Below are positions 1 through 8,170 of a DNA stretch of 64,000 bases, one piece after another. The notes below the pieces were generated by a model. That model saw nothing but the letters and a program-made list of their open reading frames with translations, was not told the DNA's origin and did no database searches. Numbering within the stretch: position 1 is the stretch's first letter; each line of letters begins with the position of its first letter. The position numbers and the translations under genes were made by a program. Where the stretch lies: contig NC_021985.1 of the NCBI RefSeq assembly GCF_000444875.1, positions 5,724,170-5,788,169 of the forward strand, given 5' to 3'. Source of the stretch: Streptomyces collinus Tu 365 (GTDB taxonomy: Bacteria > Actinomycetota > Actinomycetes > Streptomycetales > Streptomycetaceae).

Positions 1-1
1 G

Positions 2-385
2 GACGGTCTGCTGCTCCTGTCTTCCGACCCGGGACACACCGAACAGTCCCGGCGCGCCCGTCCGGCCAAGGGCCCCCGCGGCTCCTCCGCGGACCTCGCC
101 ACCATCGTCTCCGGCATCGGCAGCCTCACCGTGGGCGCCGCCCGGCTGATGGAGTTCGGCGGGGTCAAGCACACGATGGTCGCGATGGACGAGGGCAGCC
201 TGTTCGTGATGTCGATCAGCGACGGCTCGCTGCTCGGGGTGCACGGCTCGGCGGAGTGCGACATGAGCGTGGTGGCCTATCACATGGCGCTCTTCGTCGG
301 CCGCGCCGGCCATGTGCTGACCCCCGAACTCCGCAGCGAGCTGCGCAAGTCCCTGGAGGCCGAGTCGACCGGGAGCACCCGATGA
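2..385 (+). CDS. cvnB: Conservon roadblock/LC7-domain protein, 5' end cut by window
   Basis: The reading frame is already open at base 2, so only the C-terminal 127 residues are visible. The visible part has the alternating strand/helix pattern of the roadblock/LC7 fold, including VKHTMVAMDEGSLFVMSIS and a late helix YHMALFVGRAG. In conservons this protein sits between a histidine kinase-like CvnA and the DUF742 protein CvnC and is thought to act on the partner GTPase at the membrane. Its stop overlaps the next start as ATGA, and the two following genes are the expected conservon partners, which makes the call firm. The kinase gene must lie to the left of the window. Confidence 0.85.
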   Translation, partial: DGLLLLSSDPGHTEQSRRARPAKGPRGSSADLATIVSGIGSLTVGAARLMEFGGVKHTMVAMDEGSLFVMSISDGSLLGVHGSAECDMSVVAYHMALFVGRAGHVLTPELRSELRKSLEAESTGSTR

Positions 386-801
386 GCGGCACAGTGAGCA
401 AACTGCCCGTGCGCGGCGGCGACCGCAAACCCGCCCGGGTGCGCCCCTATTCGCTCACCGGCGGCCGCACCCGCTTCGGCCACGTCCTCCTCGTGGAGAC
501 GTTCGTGGGCACCACGGCCGCCCTCGAAGCCGCCGAGGAGCGCAGGGAACTGACGAACAGCCCGCTCTCCAGCCGGGTGATGCCGGAGATGCGGGCCATC
601 GTCGAACTGTGCCGCCGGATGCGCACAGTGGCCGAGATCGCCGCGCTGCTGAAGATGCCGCTCGGCGTGGTCCGCGTCCTCATCAGTGACCTCGCGGACC
701 AGGGAAAGATCCGTGTGTACGGCACCGGGACCGGTCACGGCACCGGCCGTCCGGACCGCGTTCTGCTGGAAAGGGTGCTGAGTGGACTCCGCCGTCTCTG
801 A
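382..801 (+). CDS. cvnC: Conservon DUF742 winged-helix protein
   Basis: This 139-residue protein belongs to the DUF742 family (CvnC). It begins at the ATG that overlaps the upstream stop. The N-terminal third is basic and flexible, with RVRPYSLTGGRTR typical of the family, followed by a helical part and a helix-turn-helix-like segment TVAEIAALLKMPLGVVRVLI ending in a beta wing (DQGKIRVYG). In known conservons the protein is part of a membrane-associated signalling complex with CvnA, CvnB and the GTPase CvnD. It overlaps the GTPase gene by 20 bases, so the two are probably translationally coupled. Confidence 0.88.
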   Translation: MSGTVSKLPVRGGDRKPARVRPYSLTGGRTRFGHVLLVETFVGTTAALEAAEERRELTNSPLSSRVMPEMRAIVELCRRMRTVAEIAALLKMPLGVVRVLISDLADQGKIRVYGTGTGHGTGRPDRVLLERVLSGLRRL

Positions 802-1429
802 CGCCACCGGCGTCGCCCCCCTCGTCGCCGGCTTCGCCGAGCCCGACGAGGACCTGAAAGCCTGGCAGCAGGACCGCACCCGGGCCCCCATAGCCACCAA
901 GATAGTGGTGGCCGGGGGCTTCGGGGTCGGCAAGACCACGCTGGTCACGGCCGTTTCGGAGATCACGCCGCTGCAGACCGAGGCGCTGATGACCGAGGCC
1001 AGCGAGGGCACCGACGACCTGTCCGCCACCCCCGGCAAGCTGAGCACCACCGTGGCCATGGACTTCGGCCGCATCACGCTCGACGACGACCTCGTGCTGT
1101 ACCTGTTCGGCACCCCGGGCCAGCAGCGGTTCTGGTTCATGTGGGACGACCTGGTGCGGGGCGCGATCGGGGCCGTCGTGCTGGCCGACACCCGCCGGCT
1201 GAAGGACTGCTTCCCGGCCCTGGACTACTTCGAGAGCTGCGGACTGCCGTACGTCGTCGCGGTCAACCACTTCGACGACAGCGAGCTGTTCGAGCCGGAG
1301 GACGTGCGCGAGGCACTGACCGTCCCCGCCCACATCCCTGTCATGATCATGGATGCGCGGCGCCGGATCTCGGCCATCGAGACCCTCCTGGCCCTCGTCG
1401 GCCACGCGCTCGACGAAACCCCCGAGTAA
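782..1429 (+). CDS. cvnD: Conservon GTP-binding protein
   Basis: A 215-residue Ras-like small GTPase of the CvnD type (ATP/GTP-binding). The P-loop is GGFGVGKTT near residue 45. The G3-like segment LYLFGTPGQQRFWFMWDDL follows near residue 110, and AVNHFDDSE supplies the base-recognition loop. The GTG start lies inside the cvnC frame. These GTPases cycle with the roadblock protein and are linked to control of development and antibiotic production in Streptomyces. A flavin monooxygenase gene follows after 24 bases, probably in the same transcript. Confidence 0.9.
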   Translation: MDSAVSDATGVAPLVAGFAEPDEDLKAWQQDRTRAPIATKIVVAGGFGVGKTTLVTAVSEITPLQTEALMTEASEGTDDLSATPGKLSTTVAMDFGRITLDDDLVLYLFGTPGQQRFWFMWDDLVRGAIGAVVLADTRRLKDCFPALDYFESCGLPYVVAVNHFDDSELFEPEDVREALTVPAHIPVMIMDARRRISAIETLLALVGHALDETPE

Positions 1430-1453
1430 GTCCCTGTTAGGAGCCCCACCCGC

Positions 1454-2707
1454 ATGCGGAAGATACTCGTCGTCGGAGCCGGCCAGTCCGGTCTCCAGCT
1501 CGCCCTCGGCCTTCAGTCGAACGGCTACGAGGTCACCCTGATGTCGAACCGGACCGCGGACGAGATCCGCTCCGGCCGGGTCATGTCGACGCAGTGCATG
1601 TTCGACACGGCGCTCCAGCACGAGCGCGATCTCCAGCTGAACTTCTGGGAGTCCCAGGCCCCCAGGATCGAGGGGCTCGGCGTCTCGGTCGCGGCCCCCG
1701 GCTCGCACGACCCGGGGCCCACCCAGCGGGCCATCGACTGGGTGGGCCGGCTGAACGGCTACGCGCAGTCGGTGGACCAGCGGGTGAAGATGGCCGGCTG
1801 GATGGAGACCTTCGCCCAGCGCGGCGGCCAGCTCGTCATCCACGGTGCCGCGGTCGGCGACCTGGACTACTTCTCCCGCGCCTACGACCTCGTCCTGGTC
1901 GCGGCCGGCAAGGGCGAGCTGGTGTCGATGTTCGCCCGGGACCCGGAGCGCTCCCCGTACAGCGAGCCGCAGCGCGCGCTGGCGGTGTCCTACGTCCACG
2001 GACTCGGCCCGCGCCCCGAGCACCCCGACTTCGACGCGGTGCGCTGCAACGTGGTCCCCGGGGTCGGCGAGCTGTTCGTCATGCCGACGCTGACCACGTC
2101 CGGCCGGGCCGACATCCTGTTCTGGGAAGGCATACCCGGCGGCCCGCTCGACGCCTTCGGCGGCGTCAAGGACCCGGCGGAGCACCTCTCCCTGACGCTG
2201 GAGCTCATGGAGAAGTTCACGCCCTGGGAGTACGCGCGGGCCACGAAGGTCGAACTGACCGACGCCGGCGGCACGCTGGCGGGCCGGTACGCGCCGACCG
2301 TCCGCACCCCCGTCGGCCGGCTGCCCGGCGGCGGACTCGTGCTCGGCGTGGCCGACGTGGTCGTCGCCAACGACCCGATCACCGGCCAGGGCTCGAACTC
2401 CGCGGCCAAGTGCGCGGCCGCGTACCTCGGCTCCATCCTGGAACGGGAGGACAAGCCGTTCGACGAGGAGTGGATGCGGGCCACCTTCGACCGCTACTGG
2501 GCCACCGCCCAGCACGTGACCAAGTGGACGAACGCCATGCTGGCGCCGCCGCCGGAGCACGTCCTGAACCTGCTGGGCGCCGCGGGCGGACTCCAGCCGG
2601 TGGCCGACCGCTTCGCCAACGGCTTCGACGACCCGGCCGACTTCGAGAACTTCTTCTACGAGCCGGAGCGCACGCAGGCCTACCTGGCCTCGGTCGCCGG
2701 GGCCTGA
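1454..2707 (+). CDS. FAD-dependent monooxygenase, styrene monooxygenase StyA type
   Basis: A 417-residue flavoprotein of the styrene/indole monooxygenase oxygenase family. The N-terminus carries a Rossmann FAD-binding motif (VVGAGQSGLQLALGL). The far motif VVVANDPITGQGSNSAAKCA is the conserved substrate-side/FAD segment of StyA proteins. These enzymes epoxidise or hydroxylate aromatic substrates using FADH2 from a separate reductase; no reductase gene is seen here. The gene follows the conservon after 24 bases, so it may be its fifth member. Its 3' end overlaps the convergent NlpC/P60 gene by 28 bases. The substrate cannot be told from sequence. Confidence 0.85.
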   Translation: MRKILVVGAGQSGLQLALGLQSNGYEVTLMSNRTADEIRSGRVMSTQCMFDTALQHERDLQLNFWESQAPRIEGLGVSVAAPGSHDPGPTQRAIDWVGRLNGYAQSVDQRVKMAGWMETFAQRGGQLVIHGAAVGDLDYFSRAYDLVLVAAGKGELVSMFARDPERSPYSEPQRALAVSYVHGLGPRPEHPDFDAVRCNVVPGVGELFVMPTLTTSGRADILFWEGIPGGPLDAFGGVKDPAEHLSLTLELMEKFTPWEYARATKVELTDAGGTLAGRYAPTVRTPVGRLPGGGLVLGVADVVVANDPITGQGSNSAAKCAAAYLGSILEREDKPFDEEWMRATFDRYWATAQHVTKWTNAMLAPPPEHVLNLLGAAGGLQPVADRFANGFDDPADFENFFYEPERTQAYLASVAGA

Positions 2708-3741
2708 GCGGCTGGGCCGTCCGGACGTACGGCGCCGAGCACCGGATAGGACGCCAGCGGGGAGACCTCCACCTTCTCGCCGGGCCTCGGCGCCTGGACG
2801 ACCTCGCCGTCGCCCACGTACATCGCCACGTGGGTCGCCTCCGGGAAGTACACGACGAGGTCGCCCGGGCGCAGCTCGCGCAGCGGGACCCGCTTCAGCC
2901 GGGCCCACTGCTCCTGGCTGGTGCGGGGGATCGGGGTGCCCGCCTGCTGCCACGCCCGCGACGTCAGGCCCGAGCAGTCGAAGGACTCCGGGCCCTGGGC
3001 GCCCCACCGGTAGGGCTTGCCGACCTGGCCGAGGGCGTAGCGCACGGCCCGGTCGCCGCCGCGGGTCGGGGGGCGGTCGTCGTTGCCTAGCGCGCCCGAG
3101 GCGGTGAGGCCGCGCTGGGCCTCGGCGACCGAGTTCCGCTCCAGCCCGGCCACCGCCCCGAGCTGCTCGGGCGTGAGGGTGGCGAGGAGCCGTTCGACGT
3201 CGGCCAGCCGGGCCCGTACGTCGTCGCGCTGCTTGCGCTGCCGACCGGCGAGGGTGAGCCGGGCGTCCAGCGCCCGGCGGGCCGCCCGGGCCAGGTCGTC
3301 CCGCTTCCGCTCGGCCCCGGTGAGCCGGGTCATGGTCTCGGCCCGTTCACGGGCCAGCCGGCCGATGACGTGGCCCTCGTCCAGGGCGTGCTGCGGGTCG
3401 CGGGCCAGCAGCAGCCGCAGGTAGGCGGAGAAGTCGCTGCTGCCCTGGTACTGCTGCCGGGCCAGGCGCCCGGCGTCGGTGCGGCTGCCCTGCAGGGCGA
3501 GCCGGGCGCGGGCGAGTTCGCCGTCGAGCCGGGCCACCTCCGCCTGCTGTCGCGTCAGCCGCTCCGCGGTGGCGTTGTAGGTCTCGGTCGCCTGCTCGGC
3601 CTGCCGGTAGAGCCGCTGAAGGTCCGTCAGCAGTTGGGAGACGGACCGCGGCGCGGGTTCGGCCACCGCGGGCACGGGCGCGAGGACCGCCTGGGCCGCC
3701 ACCGCGGCCGTACAGGCCAGGCGCACCAGCACTCCTGACAC
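2680..3741 (-). CDS. Secreted NlpC/P60 peptidoglycan endopeptidase
   Basis: A 353-residue secreted cell-wall hydrolase. The GTG start is chosen because a near-perfect ribosome site GGAGGTGAT lies just upstream. A signal peptide covers about residues 1-28 (hydrophobic stretch, then APAVAEPAP). Residues about 35-210 are heptad-rich coiled coil with many RL/LARA repeats, as in RipA-like hydrolases. The catalytic NlpC/P60 domain fills the C-terminus, with the cysteine in DCSGL (Cys256) and the histidine in THVAMYVG (His304). It cleaves stem peptides in peptidoglycan. It converges on and overlaps the monooxygenase gene. Confidence 0.92.
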   Translation of the reverse strand: MSGVLVRLACTAAVAAQAVLAPVPAVAEPAPRSVSQLLTDLQRLYRQAEQATETYNATAERLTRQQAEVARLDGELARARLALQGSRTDAGRLARQQYQGSSDFSAYLRLLLARDPQHALDEGHVIGRLARERAETMTRLTGAERKRDDLARAARRALDARLTLAGRQRKQRDDVRARLADVERLLATLTPEQLGAVAGLERNSVAEAQRGLTASGALGNDDRPPTRGGDRAVRYALGQVGKPYRWGAQGPESFDCSGLTSRAWQQAGTPIPRTSQEQWARLKRVPLRELRPGDLVVYFPEATHVAMYVGDGEVVQAPRPGEKVEVSPLASYPVLGAVRPDGPAAQAPATEAR

Positions 3742-3853
3742 GACATCACCTCCGGTGCGGTTCGGGCGGACCCTCCGCCCGCTTGCGCACCGTGATAATC
3801 AGACGTGTCGGTGTGCCGTGGGGAGCATGCCTACGCCGTCCGGCGCAGCCTTC

Positions 3854-4174
3854 TCACCCGGTCGGGCCGCCCGGCTTGCCGGACGGCGTGCCGTCCCCCT
3901 TGATCCACGGCCATCTGAGCCGGCCGCCGCCGCGGCCCTCGGGGTCGTAGCGGTACTTCCAGCCCCGCACCACGCCGGTCCGCCTTCCGTACGCGCGGGG
4001 CACGCGGCGGTAGACGAGCACGGTGGGCGGGCCGCCGGCCGCGTCCGGGACGGGGATGCGGTACGTCTTCGGGGGGTGGCCGGTCATGCCCAGCAGGACG
4101 GGCAGCACGCGCCCGTCCATGGGGCCGCCCTCGAAGGGAGTGTCCTGACTCTTCACACCCTCAGTCTCGGCCAT
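3854..4174 (-). CDS. Small conserved-type hypothetical protein
   Basis: A 106-residue protein I do not recognise. The start MAETEG is chosen because its ATG overlaps the end of the upstream TetR gene by 14 bases on the same strand, suggesting translational coupling. The frame stays open further upstream, but that part only shadows the TetR gene. The protein has a basic, Gly/Arg/Trp-rich C-terminus (GWKYRYDPEG, RLRWPWIKGDG), with no signal peptide and no membrane segment. It may share a job with the regulator, but nothing in it shows a function. Confidence 0.7.
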   Translation of the reverse strand: MAETEGVKSQDTPFEGGPMDGRVLPVLLGMTGHPPKTYRIPVPDAAGGPPTVLVYRRVPRAYGRRTGVVRGWKYRYDPEGRGGGRLRWPWIKGDGTPSGKPGGPTG

Positions 4175-4814
4175 CCCCGGCGAGCGTGCCGACGAGGGCA
4201 GCGGTCTGCGGGTCACGGGCGGCGGTCACGCTGAGGACCGCCACGAACTGCTCGACCAGCCAGTCGCGCAGCTCGCCGGCCTCGGGCTGCTTGTCCTCGT
4301 CCAGCCAGATCAGCGAGGCCGCCTCGACGGCCGTGATCCACATCCGGACGGTCATGCGCAGCCGCGGACCGGGGTCGCGGACGCCGAGGTGGCCGAGGAT
4401 GTGCTCGGCGGCGGCCCGGCGCACCCCGTCCACGATGGCGGTCGTCCGGGACGTCTCCACCACGCTGCCGCCCTGGAGCAGCGCGCTGAATCCGGTGTCG
4501 TGCCCGTCCACGAAGGCCAGGTAGCGGTCGAGGGCCCGGGACAGGCGGGGCAGCAGCGGGCCCTGGCGCGGCTCGTCGAAGCACTGGCGCAGCTCCTCGG
4601 CGGCCGACCGCAGCGCGGCCTCGTAGAGCTGCTGTTTGCCGCCGGGGAAGTAGCGGTACACGAGCGGGCGCGAGACCCCGGCCGCCTCGGCCACGTCGTC
4701 CAGCGAGACGTCCTCCGGCGCGCGGTGCGCGAAGAGGGAGAGCGCGGCGTCGAGGAGCTGGCTCCGCCGCTCCTCGACGCTCAGCCTGCGGTAGGCCGGG
4801 ACGGTGGGGGTCAT
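4161..4814 (-). CDS. TetR-family transcriptional regulator
   Basis: A 217-residue TetR regulator. The N-terminal helix-turn-helix is clear: RRSQLLDAALSLFA, then VSLDDVAEAAGVSRPLVYRY and FPGGKQQLYEAALRSA, about residues 12-60. The rest is the helical ligand-binding and dimer domain, with no recognised ligand signature. The ATG at 4814 fits the usual family length; the frame extends to 4862 without a better start. It lies directly downstream of an AurF-like oxygenase gene on the same strand, so it is the natural candidate to bind the palindrome in the divergent promoter at about 5.9 kb. Confidence 0.9.
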   Translation of the reverse strand: MTPTVPAYRRLSVEERRSQLLDAALSLFAHRAPEDVSLDDVAEAAGVSRPLVYRYFPGGKQQLYEAALRSAAEELRQCFDEPRQGPLLPRLSRALDRYLAFVDGHDTGFSALLQGGSVVETSRTTAIVDGVRRAAAEHILGHLGVRDPGPRLRMTVRMWITAVEAASLIWLDEDKQPEAGELRDWLVEQFVAVLSVTAARDPQTAALVGTLAGDGRD

Positions 4815-4920
4815 GGGGTTCAGCGTAGTCGGCCCCGGTGCCGGCCGGTCGTGGCCGATCACGCCGTTCCCCGTGGCCGCCGGCTTCCCCGGCGGCCGGA
4901 ATCCGCCTTGACGGCGGGTC

Positions 4921-5859
4921 TCAGGCCAGGAGCCCCGAGGAGCGCCACAGCCGCCGGCCGGCGCCGCGCAGGACCCCGATGTCGTCCAGGAAGTCGGTGA
5001 GCCGCTTCGCCCCGCTCTGCATGACCTCCCGCCGGTGCCCGCTGGCCTTCACCTGGGCCATCGCCTCCCGCCGGTCCAGGCCGACGTTGGTGTAGACGTC
5101 GGGGTTGACGAAGGCCACCGAGAACACCCGGGCGAACTCGCCCGAGGTGATCCGGGTGAACTCCTGCGACCACCTGGGCGCGGTCAGCATCTGGCGGCGC
5201 AGCTCCTCGCGGGCGTAGCGCACGTGCCGGGCCTCCTCGACCACGTGGATGCGCGTGACCCCGCGGATCAGCGGCTGCACCCGCTCGTCGGGGAAGGTCA
5301 GCCGCTGCATCCAGTCGAGCACCTCCTCGCCGAGCAGTGTGGCCGTGAAGGAACCGGGGGTCGTGGAGATGGTCTTGAACAGGCGCCCGAGGTTCTGGTG
5401 CGCCCGGCTCACCGGGTACCAGGGCGCGTCACCGCGCTCGATCAGCCGCGCGAACATCTTGGAGTGCCGGCACTCGTCCTCGATCTCGGTGAGGGCGTAG
5501 CGCACGTGCGCGCTCGTCGCCGCCTTGTCGTAGATGTGCCGGCACAGCAGCTGCATCAGGATGATCTCGAACCAGATGCCGAGCGAGGCCAGCGCGGCCG
5601 CCTCGTGCTGGGAGAGCAGGATCCGCTGCTCCTCGCTCATCCGCCGCCACATCGGCGTGCCGTACAGCGAGACCAGCTCCGGCGGCCAGAACCACTTGCC
5701 CTCCTCGAAGGGCGCGTCCCAGTCCAGCTCCTTGTCGGGGTCGAAGGAGTGCTTGGCGGAAGAGACGAGCAGCCTTTCGGCCACCTGTTCGCGGTCCTTG
5801 AGCAGGCCGAGCGCGTCGCGCAGTCCGTCGAGCGCGTCCGCTTCCGTCAGGGTCGTCAT
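4921..5859 (-). CDS. AurF-family diiron oxygenase
   Basis: A 312-residue helical diiron protein resembling p-aminobenzoate N-oxygenase AurF (DUF3066/AurF family). The metal-binding helices are visible in order: QHEAAALASLG, the EDECRH motif, GEEVLDWMQ and VVEEARHVRYAREE. This is the pattern of carboxylate and histidine ligands that holds two irons in this family. AurF enzymes oxidise arylamines, but many relatives have unknown substrates, so the reaction is not assigned. It is divergent from a second diiron protein gene and upstream of a TetR gene, suggesting a small regulated oxidation locus. Confidence 0.82.
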   Translation of the reverse strand: MTTLTEADALDGLRDALGLLKDREQVAERLLVSSAKHSFDPDKELDWDAPFEEGKWFWPPELVSLYGTPMWRRMSEEQRILLSQHEAAALASLGIWFEIILMQLLCRHIYDKAATSAHVRYALTEIEDECRHSKMFARLIERGDAPWYPVSRAHQNLGRLFKTISTTPGSFTATLLGEEVLDWMQRLTFPDERVQPLIRGVTRIHVVEEARHVRYAREELRRQMLTAPRWSQEFTRITSGEFARVFSVAFVNPDVYTNVGLDRREAMAQVKASGHRREVMQSGAKRLTDFLDDIGVLRGAGRRLWRSSGLLA

Positions 5860-5906
5860 GGCTCCCTCACCTCGTTACCCGGGGTACGTCGTCCGCCTCT
5901 TATGAG

Positions 5907-5919
5907 ACTGCCTGTCAGT
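5907..5919. promoter_or_regulatory. Candidate operator palindrome between divergent diiron genes
   Basis: The 13-mer ACTGCCTGTCAGT has perfect 4-base arms (ACTG/CAGT) and symmetric inner C and G bases. It lies 48 bases upstream of the AurF-like start, in the only intergenic space between the two divergent oxygenase-like genes. A TetR gene is adjacent, so operator function is inferred; no binding data exist here. Confidence 0.4.
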
Positions 5920-5981
5920 AACGCCGTCAATCCCCCGCGCAGGACTTGTTGACCCACCGTCTACGTGTGACTCTGCGAGGT

Positions 5982-7091
5982 ATGCCGAGCCACGACCTGT
6001 ACACAGACGACCCCGGCAGCTCCCCGTGGCAGGTGCCCGCGTCCGGCGCGGCCCGCTTCAGCTGGGAGTACGACGAGGGCCGCGACCGCCTGCTCGCCCT
6101 GTACCAGAAGGGCAAGGACAAGCAGTGGGACGGGCAGCGGCGCATCGACTGGGAGCTGGAGGTGGACCCCTACGACCCGCTGGGCACCCCGGACGAGGCG
6201 ATGTCCCTCTACGGCACCCGGTATTGGGACCGGCTCACCGACCGGGACAAGGGCGAACTGCGCAGGCACTACGCCTCCTGGCAGTTCAGCCAGTTCCTGC
6301 ACGGCGAACAGGGCGCGATGATCTGCGCCGCCCGGATCGTGGAGTCGGTGCCCGACATGGACGCCAAGTTCTACTCGGCGACCCAGACCATGGACGAGGC
6401 CCGGCACGCCGAGATCTACGGCCGCTTCCTGCACGAGAAGATCGGCATGCTCTATCCGATCAACGACAACCTGCAGTCCCTGCTCGCCGACACCCTGCGC
6501 GACAGCCGCTGGGACATGCCCTACCTGGGCATGCAGGTGCTGATCGAGGGGCTCGCCCTCGCCGCGTTCGGCATGATCCGGGACACCACCGACAAGCCCC
6601 TGCCCCAGCAGATCCTCGCCTACGTCATGCAGGACGAGGCCCGGCACGTCGCCTTCGGGCGCATGGCGCTGCGCGACCACTACCGGCAGCTCACCGAAGC
6701 CGAACTGCGCGAGCGCGAGGAGTTCGTCATCGAGGGCTGCTACCTGATGCGCGACCGGCTGCGCGGGGTCGAGGTGCTGGAGAACTTCGGCATCCCGCGC
6801 GCGGAGGCCGAACGGTTCAGCGAGGACTCGGAGTTCCTGCAGCTCTTCCGCAAGCTCCTCTTCAGCCGCATCGTGCCCTGCGTCAAGGACATCGGCCTGT
6901 GGGGCAAGCGGCTCCAGCAGGCCTACCTCGACCTGGGCGTGTTCGAGATGGGCGACTCCAGCCTCGACCTGCTGATGACCCAGGACGAGGAGATCGCCGA
7001 GCGGCTGGACGCGGAGCGCTTCGCCGCCGAGGAGCGGGAACGGGTGGCCGAGGTGCGGGAGACCATCGAAGCCGCCGCGGAGCCGTCCTGA
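5982..7091 (+). CDS. Ferritin-like diiron protein
   Basis: A 369-residue helical protein of the ferritin/ribonucleotide-reductase-like superfamily. Two DEARH motifs (MDEARHAEIYGRF and QDEARHVAFGRM) pair with earlier glutamates (GEQGAMICAARI, LIEGLALAAFG) to form a classic diiron site. The C-terminal 60 residues are acidic and coiled-coil like (EERERVAEVRETIEAA). The start is uncertain: ATG at 5982, GTG at 5967 and TTG at 5946 are all in frame, and none has an ideal ribosome site. It is divergent from the AurF-like gene and shares its control region. The substrate is unknown. Confidence 0.82.
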   Translation: MPSHDLYTDDPGSSPWQVPASGAARFSWEYDEGRDRLLALYQKGKDKQWDGQRRIDWELEVDPYDPLGTPDEAMSLYGTRYWDRLTDRDKGELRRHYASWQFSQFLHGEQGAMICAARIVESVPDMDAKFYSATQTMDEARHAEIYGRFLHEKIGMLYPINDNLQSLLADTLRDSRWDMPYLGMQVLIEGLALAAFGMIRDTTDKPLPQQILAYVMQDEARHVAFGRMALRDHYRQLTEAELREREEFVIEGCYLMRDRLRGVEVLENFGIPRAEAERFSEDSEFLQLFRKLLFSRIVPCVKDIGLWGKRLQQAYLDLGVFEMGDSSLDLLMTQDEEIAERLDAERFAAEERERVAEVRETIEAAAEPS

Positions 7092-7120
7092 ACGTCACTC
7101 AGGTGCAGTAACGTGCTGGC

Positions 7121-7945
7121 GTGTCCATGCCTCCGCCGCCCCAGCCGCCGCAGTACCCCTACGGTCAGCAGCCCCCGCAGACCCCGCCGCCGGGCCCGTA
7201 CGGCTCCCCGTACCCCCAGCAGCAGCCCTACCCCCCGGCCCCCGGGCCCTATCCGCAGCAGCCGTACCCCGCCTGGGGCATGCCCCCGATGGGCCCGCCC
7301 CCGAAGAAGAGCCGGGTCGGCCTGGTGCTCGGCATCGTGGGCGGCGTCGTCGGACTGCTGGTGCTCGGCTTCGTCGGACTCGTCCTCCTCGGGCTGAAGG
7401 TCGAGCACGACTTCCCGGCGGCCAAGAACAAGCTCACCGCGCCCAAGACCCTGGTGGACGGCAAGTACGAACTCACCCAGGACCTCTCCGGCACCGAGGG
7501 CCAGAAGATCGAGGACGAGGTCGACGGCGCCTGGGACGCCAAGGTCACCGACTCCGTGGTGGCCCGCTACGGCGTGGGCGGCAACGACGGCCGGGGCAGC
7601 CTGGTGATCTCCGGCCTGTACGGCCGCTTCCAGAACACGGCCGACGGCCGCGCCAACATGCTCAAGGGCGCCGGCAAGGCCGAGGGCGTGACCGTCGTGG
7701 AGCCCGCCAAGGACGTCACCCCGCCCGGCACGGACACCACCGTCAGCTGCGAGGTCGTCACCGAGAACCACTCCGGCCTGAAGGCCACCTACCCGGTCTG
7801 CGCCTGGGCCGACGGCAACACGGCCGCCATGGTCGGCGAGATCGCCCCCAGCGCCCTGACCGCCGACCCCGCCGACGTGGACCTCGACGCGGCGGCCCGG
7901 CTCACCGCCAAGGTCCGCTCCGAAACGGTCCGCCCGATCGACTGA
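7121..7945 (+). CDS. Proline-rich single-pass membrane protein of unknown function
   Basis: A 274-residue protein. Residues 1-62 are low-complexity Pro/Gln/Tyr (repeats such as PQQPYP). A single strong membrane segment follows after KKSR (VGLVLGIVGGVVGLLVLGFV), and then an outer domain of about 190 residues with two cysteines (VSCEVV, YPVCAWAD) that could form a disulfide. This arrangement, a cytoplasmic Pro-rich tail with an outer domain, is common among actinobacterial membrane proteins of unknown role. The GTG start at 7121 fits the spacing after the diiron gene, 29 bases upstream. Confidence 0.8.
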   Translation: MSMPPPPQPPQYPYGQQPPQTPPPGPYGSPYPQQQPYPPAPGPYPQQPYPAWGMPPMGPPPKKSRVGLVLGIVGGVVGLLVLGFVGLVLLGLKVEHDFPAAKNKLTAPKTLVDGKYELTQDLSGTEGQKIEDEVDGAWDAKVTDSVVARYGVGGNDGRGSLVISGLYGRFQNTADGRANMLKGAGKAEGVTVVEPAKDVTPPGTDTTVSCEVVTENHSGLKATYPVCAWADGNTAAMVGEIAPSALTADPADVDLDAAARLTAKVRSETVRPID

Positions 7946-8165
7946 CCTCCGCCCGCCGGGGTCCGGCCGGGCATTGACCTCCGCTCAGCGGGGCCTGGTT
8001 GGACGCCGACTTCCGCCCAGCGGGGCCCGGGTGAACGTCGACCTCCGCCCGCCGGAGCCTGGTTGGACGTTGACCTTGCCCGCTGGGGCCCGGCCGGGCA
8101 GCTGATCTCCGCCCGCCGGCGCCCGGCAGGACGCCGCCTCCGCCCGCCGGCGCCAGGGCGGGCCG
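7943..8165. repeat. Degenerate ~32-bp tandem repeat between convergent genes
   Basis: About seven imperfect units of 30-33 bases run head to tail. Each has the core CTCCGCCCGCCGG or a variant, followed by GCCCGG/CCTGG and a GGACG/GGGCA ending. The array begins at the stop codon of the proline-rich protein gene and ends just before the stop of the convergent penicillin-binding protein gene. Several units contain small palindromes such as CCGCTCAGCGG. No gene is seen in this stretch. Confidence 0.7.
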
Positions 8166-8170
8166 TCGGC

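Noticed and set aside
683..3007. A 774-codon minus-strand frame antisense to the conservon and monooxygenase
   Set aside because: It is low-complexity Gly/Arg/Val text over well-supported genes on the other strand, so it is a GC shadow.
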